DNA of 24,892 bases from an uncultured Collinsella sp. (GCA_902496945.1 CABVDE010000029.1:1-24892); one strand, 5' to 3'. Positions 13,634-21,571 are shown, counted from the stretch's first letter. Notes: a model not told the origin generated them from the letters alone. Made by a program: numbers and translations.

Positions 13634-15631
13634 TTACTGCAGGTCCAGCTGGTCCAGGTATTCCTTGCCGTGCTCAGAGATATGGCGCTTGCGGCCTGTC
13701 TCGTCGTTGCCCAGCAACAGGTTGAACATGGTTTCCATCTTGGTGACGTCCTCGGGCTCAACCTTGATCAGGCGACGCGTCTCGGGGTTCATGGTGGTGA
13801 GCCACATCATGTCCGGATCGTTCTCACCAAGACCCTTCGAGCGGTTGATGGAGCACTTCTGGTCGCCGATTTCCTTGAGGATGCCGTTCTTCTCGAGCTC
13901 GGTGTAGGCAAAGTAGGTCTTCTCTTTGCAGTTGATCTCGTAGAGCGGCGACTCGGCGATGTACACGTAGCCCTCGTCGATGAGCGTGGGCACCAGGCGA
14001 TAGAGCATGGTGAGTACGAGCGTGCGGATGTGATAACCGTCGACGTCGGCGTCCGTGCAGATGATGACCTTGTTCCAGTTGAGGTTGTCCAGGTCGAAGG
14101 CGCCAAGGTTCTTGATGCGCTTGTCCTTGATCTCAACGCCGCAGCCCAGCACGCGCATGAGGTCCATGATGATGTCGGACTTAAAGATGCGCGGATAGTC
14201 CTCCTTCAGGCAGTTGAGGATCTTGCCGCGGACGGGCATGACGCCTTGGAACTCGGCATCGCGCGAGGTGCGAATGGCGCCTGCTGCCGAGTCGCCCTCT
14301 ACGATGTAGATCTCGCGACGGTCCTTATCTTTGGAGCGGCAGTCGATGAACTTCTGCACGCGATTGGCCATGTCGGTCTTTTGCTGCAGGTTGGTCTTGA
14401 TGCTCTGGCGGGTCTTCTCGGCATTCTCGCGCGAGCGTTTGTTGATGAGCACCTGCTCCAGAATCTTGTTGGCAGCATCTTTGTTCTCGATCAGGTAGGT
14501 GGAGAGGCGCTCCTTAAAGAACGCCGTCATGGCCTGTTGGATAAAGCGGTTGTTGATGGCCTTCTTGGTCTGGTTTTCGTAGGACGTCTGGGTGGAGAAG
14601 CAGTTGGTCACCAGCACCAGGCAGTCCTGGACGTCCTGCCACTTAATGCCGCTCTCGTTTTTGTTGTATTTGCCCTGTTGCTTAATGTAGGCATCAATGG
14701 CGCTGGTCAGAGCGCTGCGGGCGGCTTTCTCAGGCGAGCCGCCGTTCTCGAGCCACGATGAGTTGTGGTAGTACTCCTGCATCATGAAAGTGCGCGAGAA
14801 GCACATGCAAGCGGTGATCTTAACGTTGTAGTCGGGCAGGTCCTCGCGATCGCGACCGCGGCGGTCGGCCTCGATAAAGAAGGGCTCGGTGAGGTAGTCG
14901 GCGCCGACCTTCTCGAGCACGTAGTCCTCGATGCCCTTGGGATAGCAAAAGTCCTCTTCGGTAAATTCGCCATCGTCGCCCTCGATACGCAGGCGGAAGG
15001 TCACGTTGGCGTTGACCACGGCCTGGCGGCGCATGGTCTCGCGATACCAGTCGTGGGGAATGCTGATCGAGGTAAAGACCTCAAGGTCGGGGCGCCACTT
15101 GATGGTGGTACCAGTGCGATCCTCGTCGCTGGGCTCAATCTCGAGCGCCTTCTTTTTGGCGCCGACGACCTTGCCCTTCTTAAAGTGCAGGGAGTACTTG
15201 TTGCCGTCGCGCCAAACCGTGACGTCCATGTACTCGGAAGCATACTGGGTCGCGCAGGAGCCCAGGCCGTTGGTGCCGAGCGAGAAGTCGTAGTCGCCAC
15301 CCTGGTTGTTATTGTACTTGCCTCCGGCGTAGAGCTCGCAAAAGACGAGCTCCCAGTTAAAGCGCTTCTCGGAGGGGTTCCAGTCGAGCGGGCAGCCGCG
15401 GCCATTATCCTCTACTTGGATAGAGCCATCGCGAAAGGCGGTGAGGGTGATGAGCTTGCCGTAGCCCTGGCGCGCCTCGTCAACGGCGTTGGACAGGATC
15501 TCGAAGGCGGCATGCGCGCAGCCATCGAGTCCGTCCGAGCCAAAGATAACGGCGGGGCGCAGGCGTACACGCTCCTCGTCCTTGAGCTGACGAATACTGT
15601 CATTACCATAGTTTGCGGTGTTTTTTGCCAT
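13634..15631 (-). CDS. parE: Type IIA topoisomerase subunit B (topoisomerase IV-like)
   Basis: A 665-residue ATPase subunit. The GHKL nucleotide site is complete: FEILSNAVDEA (Glu44 as general base, Asn48 for magnesium), VEDNGRGCP at 73-81 and GTNGLGSC at 119-126. The TOPRIM metal-binding region shows EGDSAAGAI and later TDADVDGYHIRTL. SKGLGE and the closing GKEYLDQLDLQ segment are as expected for GyrB/ParE. With ParC it forms the heterotetramer that unlinks daughter chromosomes or alters supercoiling. The ATG at 15631 has only a weak AAGAGAG ribosome site. It is the first gene of the parE-parC operon; a promoter and an SOS-type box lie upstream. Confidence 0.9.
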   Translation of the reverse strand: MAKNTANYGNDSIRQLKDEERVRLRPAVIFGSDGLDGCAHAAFEILSNAVDEARQGYGKLITLTAFRDGSIQVEDNGRGCPLDWNPSEKRFNWELVFCELYAGGKYNNNQGGDYDFSLGTNGLGSCATQYASEYMDVTVWRDGNKYSLHFKKGKVVGAKKKALEIEPSDEDRTGTTIKWRPDLEVFTSISIPHDWYRETMRRQAVVNANVTFRLRIEGDDGEFTEEDFCYPKGIEDYVLEKVGADYLTEPFFIEADRRGRDREDLPDYNVKITACMCFSRTFMMQEYYHNSSWLENGGSPEKAARSALTSAIDAYIKQQGKYNKNESGIKWQDVQDCLVLVTNCFSTQTSYENQTKKAINNRFIQQAMTAFFKERLSTYLIENKDAANKILEQVLINKRSRENAEKTRQSIKTNLQQKTDMANRVQKFIDCRSKDKDRREIYIVEGDSAAGAIRTSRDAEFQGVMPVRGKILNCLKEDYPRIFKSDIIMDLMRVLGCGVEIKDKRIKNLGAFDLDNLNWNKVIICTDADVDGYHIRTLVLTMLYRLVPTLIDEGYVYIAESPLYEINCKEKTYFAYTELEKNGILKEIGDQKCSINRSKGLGENDPDMMWLTTMNPETRRLIKVEPEDVTKMETMFNLLLGNDETGRKRHISEHGKEYLDQLDLQ

Positions 15632-15686
15632 GCTCGCTCTCTTGGTGCTTCCTCTTGTGCATTTAAGTCGTATAGATAGTCAAGGT

Positions 15687-15715
15687 AGCATAGCCCAGCC
15701 CTTGGGCGATTCCAA
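15687..15715 (-). promoter_or_regulatory. Candidate parE promoter
   Basis: On the minus strand, TTGGAA (15710-15715) and TATGCT (15687-15692) are separated by 17 bases, about 55 bases before the parE start. A second TTGACT at 15679-15684 has no well-placed -10. Confidence 0.45.
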
Positions 15716-15730
15716 CCAACACGAAATCCA

Positions 15731-15746
15731 TCGAACAATCGTTCGA
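15731..15746. promoter_or_regulatory. SOS (LexA-type) box upstream of parE
   Basis: TCGAACAATCGTTCGA is a perfect match to the TCGAAC-N4-GTTCGA LexA operator known from actinobacteria and Gram-positives. It lies 100 bases upstream of the parE start and 15 bases upstream of the proposed -35. The only other gene near is the end of the DUF3825 gene, so parE-parC is the natural target. The spacing from the -35 means it may instead overlap a second, unseen promoter. Confidence 0.6.
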
Positions 15747-15861
15747 ATTTTGGTAGGAAAGAGCTTGCTCAGGCAAAACCGAGTTGGTTCCGTTCGATTG
15801 ATCGACACATAGCAAAGCCCCACGATCTTTGGTGGAACGCTGGGCAAGAGAATCGGGCGGT

Positions 15862-17580
15862 CTAGCAGGCCGGAACTTGCAGCGAAGTGTTGAGCCAGTC
15901 GCTGTCCGGGCGGCTGATCAGGCGCGCGTTGTTATAGGCCATCTTCATGGTCAGGATCGTTTGGCCGATATAGGCGCCGGACTCCATGAGCTCGACCACT
16001 AGGGCGACATCGGGCTGGTCATTTTCGGTCAGGTCGAGCGGTAGCAGCAGGCTCATAGTGTTCTTGGTGGGGTAGAACGCCGGGACGGCGGTCTTAAAGT
16101 TCCACTCGACACGCTTCTGGGCGAGCTCGATGGCATCGTCGAGTCTGTTGATCAGACGACGCTTCACCTTGGCGTTATCCTCAACAGCTTCGCGTAGTTC
16201 GTCATAGGCGGCCTTCTTCGACGCGTCGTCATCTGCGTTAACCGCCCTCGACAGTGCTTCGAGCGCATCGCTGCCCCCTCGCAGCTCCTCGGCAAGAAAC
16301 GCCTCGGGCAGGCGGTCGATGTTGTCGAGCAGGATATGGTCAACGTCGCGCTGGAGCGTTCTGTTGCCGTCAAAGAGCAGGTCTTCCTTCTTTTCAAAGT
16401 AGGATGCGCGCTGCGGAAGCGGGTCAAACGACGCAACGAGTTTCTTGCCCCACTGCTTTGAACCTGCTTTGCAAAAGGCCTCGAAGCGCCATGGGCATCC
16501 GCTGCTCGATGGAGAAAAGCAGGCATAAATGGCCTCGTAGGTAGGGTCGACGAGTCCGGTGTTAAATGCCGCGATTCCCTTGTCGCTGTTCTCGAGAACC
16601 TTCTTTTCGGACTGAAGGCGATAGAAGGTATACATGAGGTAGCTGCGCAGAATCAAATAGTCCTTGGAGTCCTCGTCTTGCTCAAAGCCCCATTTTTCGT
16701 CCAGCGCGTAATCTGCAAGACTTTCGATCATGCTGTCGATATTGCCCAGATACGCCCAGTCGGTGAGCGCGCGACCGGCACGTACCTTTTGGAAGGCGAA
16801 GTTGTCGACATAGCAGATGCGCCAAGGCAGCGCACTCGGGCGATCCATCTTACGATCGCGCGTTATCGACACCTCAATCGGAGTCTCCCCGTCACATCGA
16901 AGAACGCTGACCGGAAAGATGACCTTACCCTCATAGAAGCGGATGATCCGGTTGGAGAAGGCGAATTTCCAATCACGATCTAAAAGAGCCGTGACGTCGA
17001 TGTCGCGCTTTGCATACTCGATGATCGTGTCAGTCCATCGCTGCGAGGTCCATGCGAACGAAGAGAGTTCCTCGCCAAGGGATGCAAATTCCTCGACGAG
17101 ATCTTGCGGAATGGAGCCCTCGAGATAGTCTTCGGTTTCCTGCATGCGCTCGAGATTGCGCTCTAGGAGCGGGGGCAGTGAGGTCGTAGCGGGGCGAGCA
17201 CCGGTATCGGCGTTCGTGCTTGCAGCGGGTTGCGTATGGGCGTCGATGCTCGGGGCCTTGGTCTCAAAATCTCGGCGCAGCTTCATGCGGTCGGCAATGG
17301 GGACATACGAGAGAAACCAGGGGAGGCAGTCCTGAGCATTTTCGGCAATCGACAGCTCGACGGCCGATCCATTTGCAGTCTCCAGGTGTGTGGCAAAGCT
17401 GACCGTTTTGGGGTCTCGCATATAAAGCGCGCCCTGGGCGTACGCTTCTTTCCAGTCGGCGCAAAGCAGCGCCATGGCATCGAACCCCGGCCGCGAGCCG
17501 GGTTCCTTTTGACCTGAAAGGGGGCCTAACGGGGCGTTATTTGAGCCGCGGGTCACTTCGCGTACGCCGCGTTTCGTCAT
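15862..17580 (-). CDS. DUF3825 domain-containing protein
   Basis: A 572-residue protein. The recognisable part is about residues 190-430, with RIIRFYEGKVIFPVSVLR, then GIAAFNTGLVDPTYEAIYAC and WRFEAFC, which are the hallmark of DUF3825. That domain has been linked computationally to RNA-binding contexts (OST-HTH associated), but no activity is proven. The C-terminal part (YPTKNTMSLLLPLDL, then VVELMESGAYIGQTILTMKM) is also family-like. Residues 100-150 are a low-complexity Ala/Thr linker. No strong ribosome site precedes the ATG at 17580; Met36 (17475) is an alternative start. The gene is divergent from the lipoprotein gene and separated from parE by 230 bases, so it is probably a single-gene unit. 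Confidence 0.7.
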   Translation of the reverse strand: MTKRGVREVTRGSNNAPLGPLSGQKEPGSRPGFDAMALLCADWKEAYAQGALYMRDPKTVSFATHLETANGSAVELSIAENAQDCLPWFLSYVPIADRMKLRRDFETKAPSIDAHTQPAASTNADTGARPATTSLPPLLERNLERMQETEDYLEGSIPQDLVEEFASLGEELSSFAWTSQRWTDTIIEYAKRDIDVTALLDRDWKFAFSNRIIRFYEGKVIFPVSVLRCDGETPIEVSITRDRKMDRPSALPWRICYVDNFAFQKVRAGRALTDWAYLGNIDSMIESLADYALDEKWGFEQDEDSKDYLILRSYLMYTFYRLQSEKKVLENSDKGIAAFNTGLVDPTYEAIYACFSPSSSGCPWRFEAFCKAGSKQWGKKLVASFDPLPQRASYFEKKEDLLFDGNRTLQRDVDHILLDNIDRLPEAFLAEELRGGSDALEALSRAVNADDDASKKAAYDELREAVEDNAKVKRRLINRLDDAIELAQKRVEWNFKTAVPAFYPTKNTMSLLLPLDLTENDQPDVALVVELMESGAYIGQTILTMKMAYNNARLISRPDSDWLNTSLQVPAC

Positions 17581-17663
17581 ACGCTCATAGTGGAAGCCGA
17601 TGCCACGGAGTCGACTTGGGACTCGGGCAACGGATGAGCTGTAAGCCGAAAGGAGCGATGAGG

Positions 17664-18272
17664 ATGGTGACGCCCATGACGAAGAAGCTGCTGTTAGGAA
17701 TTCCTACCGTGACGCTTTCGACCGTGCTGGCGTGTACGGTGGCCGGTTGCGGCGGTATTGCTCCGAGCGGCTCGGCTGGCAGTTCGGGCGGCGGTAGTGC
17801 TCCCGTAGAAAAGAAGGCCTACAAGTCTCAGACCGTCGAAGCCGCCTACTTTACCTTTGAGTCGGTGGCCGGCGGCGTGGCCGACTCTGGCGAGAAGGCA
17901 GATTTGACAGGCATCGATTGCGCATCGTACAGCATCGAGGCGGCCGATGGGTACACGATGGATTCGTCCGACGAAGACCGCGAAAAGGCGGGCTTCTTCC
18001 ACGACGAGACTGGAGGACGCCTACACATCAGCATCTTCCCGCGTTCGCCCCAGGAGGAAGTTGCAAGCCTGGAGCAGATCTATGAAGGCAAGGAAACGAC
18101 AACCGACCAGGTCGATTACAACGGTACAGCATGGCTGCGCTTTACCGGTCCCGACAAGAGCCATACGCTGTTTGCGACAGCTCCTGCGACGGGCGAGACC
18201 GTCCGTGTTTCGATCGGCTGGAAGATCGACTGGGACGCCGCCGTGCCCATGATGGAGGCACTGAAGCTCTAG
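17664..18272 (+). CDS. Small secreted lipoprotein of unknown function
   Basis: A 202-residue protein with a classical lipoprotein signal: a KK pair at residues 7-8, a hydrophobic stretch at 9-27, and the lipobox VAGC with Cys29 as the acylated residue. A Gly/Ser linker (30-47) follows, then a soluble domain of about 150 residues containing a YTMDSSDEDREKAGFF segment. The domain is not recognised. The start at 17664 is chosen because AAGGAG lies eight bases upstream; ATG at 17658 would be too close to it. The gene is divergent from the DUF3825 gene and is followed by a good terminator. Confidence 0.75.
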   Translation: MVTPMTKKLLLGIPTVTLSTVLACTVAGCGGIAPSGSAGSSGGGSAPVEKKAYKSQTVEAAYFTFESVAGGVADSGEKADLTGIDCASYSIEAADGYTMDSSDEDREKAGFFHDETGGRLHISIFPRSPQEEVASLEQIYEGKETTTDQVDYNGTAWLRFTGPDKSHTLFATAPATGETVRVSIGWKIDWDAAVPMMEALKL

Positions 18273-18302
18273 TAACGCCGGGGTCTCCGCGTCAGGCGAC
18301 TC

Positions 18303-18338
18303 AGGGCTGGCTCCGGGCTATCGGGGCCAGCCCTTTTT
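18303..18338 (+). terminator. Terminator of the lipoprotein gene
   Basis: AGGGCTGGC pairs with the reverse-complement arm ending in CCAGCCC, with a further CCGG / CGGG inner stem, then five T residues (18334-18338). It lies 30 bases after the stop codon and is a textbook intrinsic terminator. Confidence 0.85.
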
Positions 18339-18405
18339 AGCATGCGGCTGGCAGAACCAGCGCCATGCGCACTTTTGGGAGCAGCGAGGTATTGCTCACA
18401 TACCT

Positions 18406-18502
18406 ATGACAGACATGATTTTCATAATGACAGATATAGTTGACATCAGTTGATAGATGCAATATATTTCTGTCATGCTGCAGCGGATATCTGTCCATTA
18501 CC
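18406..18502 (+). promoter_or_regulatory. Promoter with repeated operator-like boxes
   Basis: TTGACA (18440-18445) and TATATT (18463-18468) are separated by 17 bases, a near-perfect sigma-70 promoter. ATGACAGA occurs at 18406-18413 and 18427-18434, and its inverse TCTGTCAT at 18469-18476, so boxes flank the promoter on both sides. A related TCTGTCCAT follows at 18490-18498. Such an arrangement fits autorepression by the XRE protein encoded just downstream. Confidence 0.65.
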
Positions 18503-18516
18503 ACGAAAGGAAATCC

Positions 18517-18747
18517 ATGCCGGGCAAAAAGAACCTACGCATGAAGGCGGCGCGCGCGGCGGTCGGCCTTTCGCAAGCCGACTTAGCCCAGGCCGTGGGC
18601 GTTACGCGCCAGACCATCGGCCTTATCGAGGCGGGCGGCTACAATCCCACGCTCAATTTGTGCGTGGCAATTTGTAAGGCGCTGCGCGTTACGTTGAACG
18701 ATCTGTTTTGGGAAGACGAAAACGACGCCGACCCTAGCGCTCTTTAG
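18517..18747 (+). CDS. Small XRE-family transcriptional regulator
   Basis: A 76-residue protein that is almost entirely a Cro/C1 helix-turn-helix: RAAVGLSQADLAQAVGVTRQ, then TIGLIEAGGYNPTLNLC and ALRVTLNDLFW. This compact form is common in Firmicutes and Coriobacteria next to small membrane-protein genes. The ATG at 18517 has AAAGGAAA upstream. It is followed after nine bases by the membrane-protein gene, whose ribosome site overlaps this stop codon. Autoregulation through the ATGACAGA boxes upstream is likely. Confidence 0.85.
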   Translation: MPGKKNLRMKAARAAVGLSQADLAQAVGVTRQTIGLIEAGGYNPTLNLCVAICKALRVTLNDLFWEDENDADPSAL

Positions 18748-18756
18748 GAGTTCCCT

Positions 18757-19341
18757 ATGAAATTTGAAGATCTGAAAATCGTGCAAAAGTGGCGTGAATA
18801 TGCCGGCCCAAAGGACGAGCGCCTGGAGGCAGAAAAAGCGAAGGTCTACAAGCTTGGTTTCGTGCTGCTTTCGTTTGGCATGCTGGCAATCCTCGTCTAC
18901 CAGGATATTGCTCGACAGGTTGCGTGGGTTCACAGCGACGCCAGTGAAATGCCGCATGGCTTTGCAACGCCGTTCGAGGCAGCCATGTATTTGTGGCTCG
19001 TTCTCGTGATGTTGATTTGCGCAGGATTGCAAACGCGGAAGGGCTATGTCGATACCAATCGTTTTGGGCAAACCGAGCATCTTCCTGTTGGATATTTCCT
19101 GCTTGTCAGCGGTCTTAGCGGCGCCGCGTTCGCGCTTGTAATTGCCGCAATGCGCTGTATCGCTGAGGCGCAGATCGTACCGCTCGAAAGCGTCTTTTGG
19201 TTGGCGAACCTGGCCACGGGCGTGTTCTACGGTGCGACGATTTTCGTAGCCACGTTTGTCCTCCTATGCGCAACGTTCTTCTCGGCAAAGAGGCGCCGTG
19301 CCAAGATCGAGACAGAACTCGACTCTTCAGACGAAATCTAA
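18757..19341 (+). CDS. Four-helix membrane protein
   Basis: A 194-residue protein with four predicted membrane helices at about residues 31-50, 76-95, 108-132 and 143-172. The N-terminus is charged and cytoplasmic-like (KFEDLKIVQKWREY) and the C-terminus is basic then acidic. It is not assigned to a named family. AGGAG overlapping the stop of the XRE gene serves as ribosome site, so the two are translationally coupled. XRE/membrane-protein pairs of this kind are often small self-regulated units; the function is unknown. Confidence 0.75.
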   Translation: MKFEDLKIVQKWREYAGPKDERLEAEKAKVYKLGFVLLSFGMLAILVYQDIARQVAWVHSDASEMPHGFATPFEAAMYLWLVLVMLICAGLQTRKGYVDTNRFGQTEHLPVGYFLLVSGLSGAAFALVIAAMRCIAEAQIVPLESVFWLANLATGVFYGATIFVATFVLLCATFFSAKRRRAKIETELDSSDEI

Positions 19342-19346
19342 TGCGT

Positions 19347-19384
19347 AATGGGCTGACTTCGGGTTACCGGAGCCAGCCCATTTT
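19347..19384 (+). terminator. Terminator of the XRE/membrane-protein unit
   Basis: AATGGGCT (19347-19354) and AGCCCATT (19375-19382) form an 8-bp outer stem with an inner CGG / CCG pairing, ending in TTTT (19381-19384). It starts five bases after the stop codon. The following 180 bases, up to about 19565, show nothing recognisable. Confidence 0.75.
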
Positions 19385-19573
19385 GGTGTTCGAGTAACAG
19401 CCATTGTGCCCCGTCATTTGAGGGTTGGAACTAGTGCGTATTACTTACGAGTGCGTCGAGCGTATATAAGATAAGTTTACCGATGCCGCCCCCGAAGTGG
19501 TTATCGAAGTCTAGCTGACCTTGGGATAAAGAAAAATTGCCACCCCTGCAAAAAGCTCTGTCACAGCGATGGG

Positions 19574-19620
19574 AGACGCATCTCGTTCTGCATATAATGA
19601 GGTCATATGACAGTGCGTCT
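19574..19620 (+). promoter_or_regulatory. guaA promoter region with flanking inverted repeat
   Basis: A perfect TATAAT lies at 19593-19598, about 66 bases before the start codon; no good -35 is visible. AGACGCA (19574-19580) and TGCGTCT (19614-19620) form an inverted repeat around the -10, and TCATATGA (19603-19610) is an inner palindrome. These could be a purine-repressor-like site or a leader stem. The region lacks the conserved sequences of a purine riboswitch. Confidence 0.5.
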
Positions 19621-19664
19621 GCATATGCGCGGCGCATTTCCATCGAACCGAAAAGGAGCTCTGC

Positions 19665-20645
19665 ATGGATCCCAACAAGCGTCCCGACGACATGGTGCGA
19701 ATCACCACTCCCGAACTTGCTCAGGCGTTCGTCGAAGAACAGGTCGCCGCAATCCGCGAGCAGATCGGCGACAAAAAGGTCCTGCTGGCCCTTTCGGGCG
19801 GCGTTGACAGCTCCGTTGTCGCAGCGCTGCTGATCAAGGCTATCGGCAAGCAGCTTATCTGCGTGCATGTGAATCACGGCCTTATGCGCAAGGGCGAGAG
19901 CGAACAGGTCGTCGACGTCTTTAAAAACCAGATGGATGCCAACCTGGTCTATGTGGACGCGACCGATCGCTTCTTGGATAAGCTCGTGGACGTCGAGGAG
20001 CCCGAGGCCAAGCGCAAAATCATCGGCGCCGAGTTCATTCGCGTGTTCGAGGAGGAGGCCCGCAAGGTTGGCGACGAGGTCAGCTTCCTCGCCCAGGGCA
20101 CCATCTACCCCGACATCCTGGAGTCCCAGGATGGCGTGAAGGCCCACCACAACGTGGGTGGCCTGCCCGAGGACCTGCAGTTTGAGCTTTGCGAGCCCGT
20201 CAAGCTGCTGTACAAGGACGAGGTCCGCGTCGTGGGCCGCGAGCTCGGTCTGCCCGAGAACATGGTCGAGCGTCAGCCGTTCCCCGGTCCCGGCCTGGGC
20301 GTCCGCTGCCTTGGTGCCATCACCCGCGACCGTCTTGAGGCGCTGCGCGAAGCCGACGCCATCGTGCGCGAGGAGATCGACAAGGCAGGTCTGACCATCT
20401 GGCAGTACTTCGCCGTGGTGCCCGACTTCCGTGCCACCGGCGTGCGCGAGGGCAAGCGCGCCTACGACTGGCCCTGCATCATCCGCTGCATCAACACCGT
20501 CGACGTGATGACCGCCGAGGTACCTGAGCTCGACTGGGCACTGCTCAAGCGTATTACCGCTCGCGTCACAGCCGAGGTTCCCGGCATCTGCCGTGTGTGC
20601 TACGACCTCACGCCCAAGCCCGTCGGCACCGTTGAGTGGGAGTAA
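19665..20645 (+). CDS. guaA: GMP synthase, ATP-pyrophosphatase subunit (no amidotransferase domain)
   Basis: A 326-residue protein equal to the C-terminal two-thirds of ordinary GuaA. The ATP-PPase loop SGGVDSSVV lies at residues 44-52. The motif PFPGPGLGVRCLG at about 205-217 is specific to GMP synthase, and the dimerisation domain ends in KPVGTVEWE as usual. It converts XMP to GMP. The usual 190-residue glutamine amidotransferase domain is absent: the protein starts right before the ATP-PPase domain behind a good AAAAGGAG site, so this is a natural start rather than truncation. Such split enzymes are known in archaea (GuaAa/GuaAb) and need ammonia or a separate glutaminase subunit. No such subunit gene adjoins it. 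Confidence 0.9.
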   Translation: MDPNKRPDDMVRITTPELAQAFVEEQVAAIREQIGDKKVLLALSGGVDSSVVAALLIKAIGKQLICVHVNHGLMRKGESEQVVDVFKNQMDANLVYVDATDRFLDKLVDVEEPEAKRKIIGAEFIRVFEEEARKVGDEVSFLAQGTIYPDILESQDGVKAHHNVGGLPEDLQFELCEPVKLLYKDEVRVVGRELGLPENMVERQPFPGPGLGVRCLGAITRDRLEALREADAIVREEIDKAGLTIWQYFAVVPDFRATGVREGKRAYDWPCIIRCINTVDVMTAEVPELDWALLKRITARVTAEVPGICRVCYDLTPKPVGTVEWE

Positions 20646-20684
20646 GCTTTTTGGGCTGCTTTGATCATAGTTCCATGAATGGGG

Positions 20685-20716
20685 AGGCCTCGCGCGATTG
20701 CGCGGGCCTTCTTTTT
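20685..20716 (+). terminator. guaA terminator
   Basis: AGGCC + CGCGC pairs with GCGCG + GGCCT around a 4-nt loop with one bulged base, followed by CTTTTT (T run 20712-20716). It lies 40 bases after the guaA stop. The remaining DNA to 20910 shows no gene. Confidence 0.8.
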
Positions 20717-20924
20717 CGAAAAGAGCTGCCGTCGTGGTGTTGCCACTGTCCATCGTGCTTGCCATCGCCTCTGGTGTTGCTCCTGAGCAGGGCTGGTTTG
20801 CGACGAGAACTAGCAGGGCTTGTTGGTGGCACGAGCGAAGCAGGTTGTTTCGCATTTGAGCGCTCCGGGCAGAAGAAGGCCATAATGGAGTGCGCGCACA
20901 ATTTGTTTTAGAGGAGGATGCCGC

Positions 20925-21509
20925 ATGGCAAAAGACGAACAAACAGGCTGGATTGTTGAGATGCTCATGGCCAGTACGTCGGTGGCGCCCGCGGCTCTTT
21001 TGGAAGAGGTTATGGCAGATGAGCGCTGCGTGGCTTTTGGCCCCATCCACCATTTTATTGTGGGCGCGGTGCTGCTTGCGTGCTGGCGCAACGCCGAAGC
21101 ATCTGGGGAGCGAGATGCGATGCTCAAAGACGATCTTGCCGATTTGATGTCTCGTTCGGATTGCGTGCCGGGGGCAACGTGTGCCCGCTGGGGCATGTGC
21201 GGGGCAGCTGCGTCTGCGGGCATGGCATATGCAATCGTGCGCGGCAATGCGCCGCTGCGCAGTGAAGGCTGGCAGGAGGGGCAGCTTATGGTTTCGGAGC
21301 TGCTTGCCGCCATCGCGCGCTCGGGAAGCCCACGGTGCTGCAAGCGAGATGCGCGCGTGGCGATTCGTGAGGCCGTTTCGTTTTTTAACTCGCTCGGCGG
21401 ACCACAGCTTAAAGCATGGGAGAAGACGCCAGCCTGCGATAGCTATGCGGCCAATACAGTGTGCATGGGCGAAAAGTGTCCGTATCATCCGTCCTTTATC
21501 ATCCAATAG
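20925..21509 (+). CDS. DUF5714 domain-containing Cys-rich protein
   Basis: A 194-residue protein with the DUF5714 pattern: GPIHHFIVGAVLL at 39-51, CVPGATCARWGMCGAAASAG at 80-99, RCCKRD at 137-142, and CMGEKCPYH at 180-188. Nine conserved-type cysteines and histidines suggest a metal or iron-sulfur site. The domain is found in anaerobes, sometimes beside or fused to methyltransferases, but has no proven activity. The ATG at 20925 has GAGGAGG seven bases upstream. A possible CATAAT -10 is at 20881-20886. It is a single-gene unit followed by a 31-bp palindrome. Confidence 0.75.
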   Translation: MAKDEQTGWIVEMLMASTSVAPAALLEEVMADERCVAFGPIHHFIVGAVLLACWRNAEASGERDAMLKDDLADLMSRSDCVPGATCARWGMCGAAASAGMAYAIVRGNAPLRSEGWQEGQLMVSELLAAIARSGSPRCCKRDARVAIREAVSFFNSLGGPQLKAWEKTPACDSYAANTVCMGEKCPYHPSFIIQ

Positions 21510-21540
21510 GGAATCGGGTGCCCCAATAAGGGTTGGGCAG

Positions 21541-21571
21541 ATGTGACAAAGGGACAGTCCCTTTGTCACAT
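21541..21571. repeat. 31-bp palindrome
   Basis: ATGTGACAAAGGGAC and its exact complement flank a single central A, giving two 15-base arms. It begins 31 bases after the DUF5714 stop and has no T run, so it is not a standard terminator. The sequence type resembles dispersed intergenic palindromes of Coriobacteria, but copy number cannot be judged here. Confidence 0.6.

Noticed and set aside
12407..14761. A 784-codon plus-strand open frame opposite parC and parE
   Set aside because: It is antisense to two well-recognised genes, has Val/Leu/Asp-repetitive composition expected from the reverse strand of GC-rich coding DNA, and crosses the parE-parC gap without a ribosome site.
19385..19660. Possible purine riboswitch before guaA
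   Set aside because: The conserved loop sequences and pairing of a guanine or xanthine aptamer are not visible; only a -10 box and a short inverted repeat were found.
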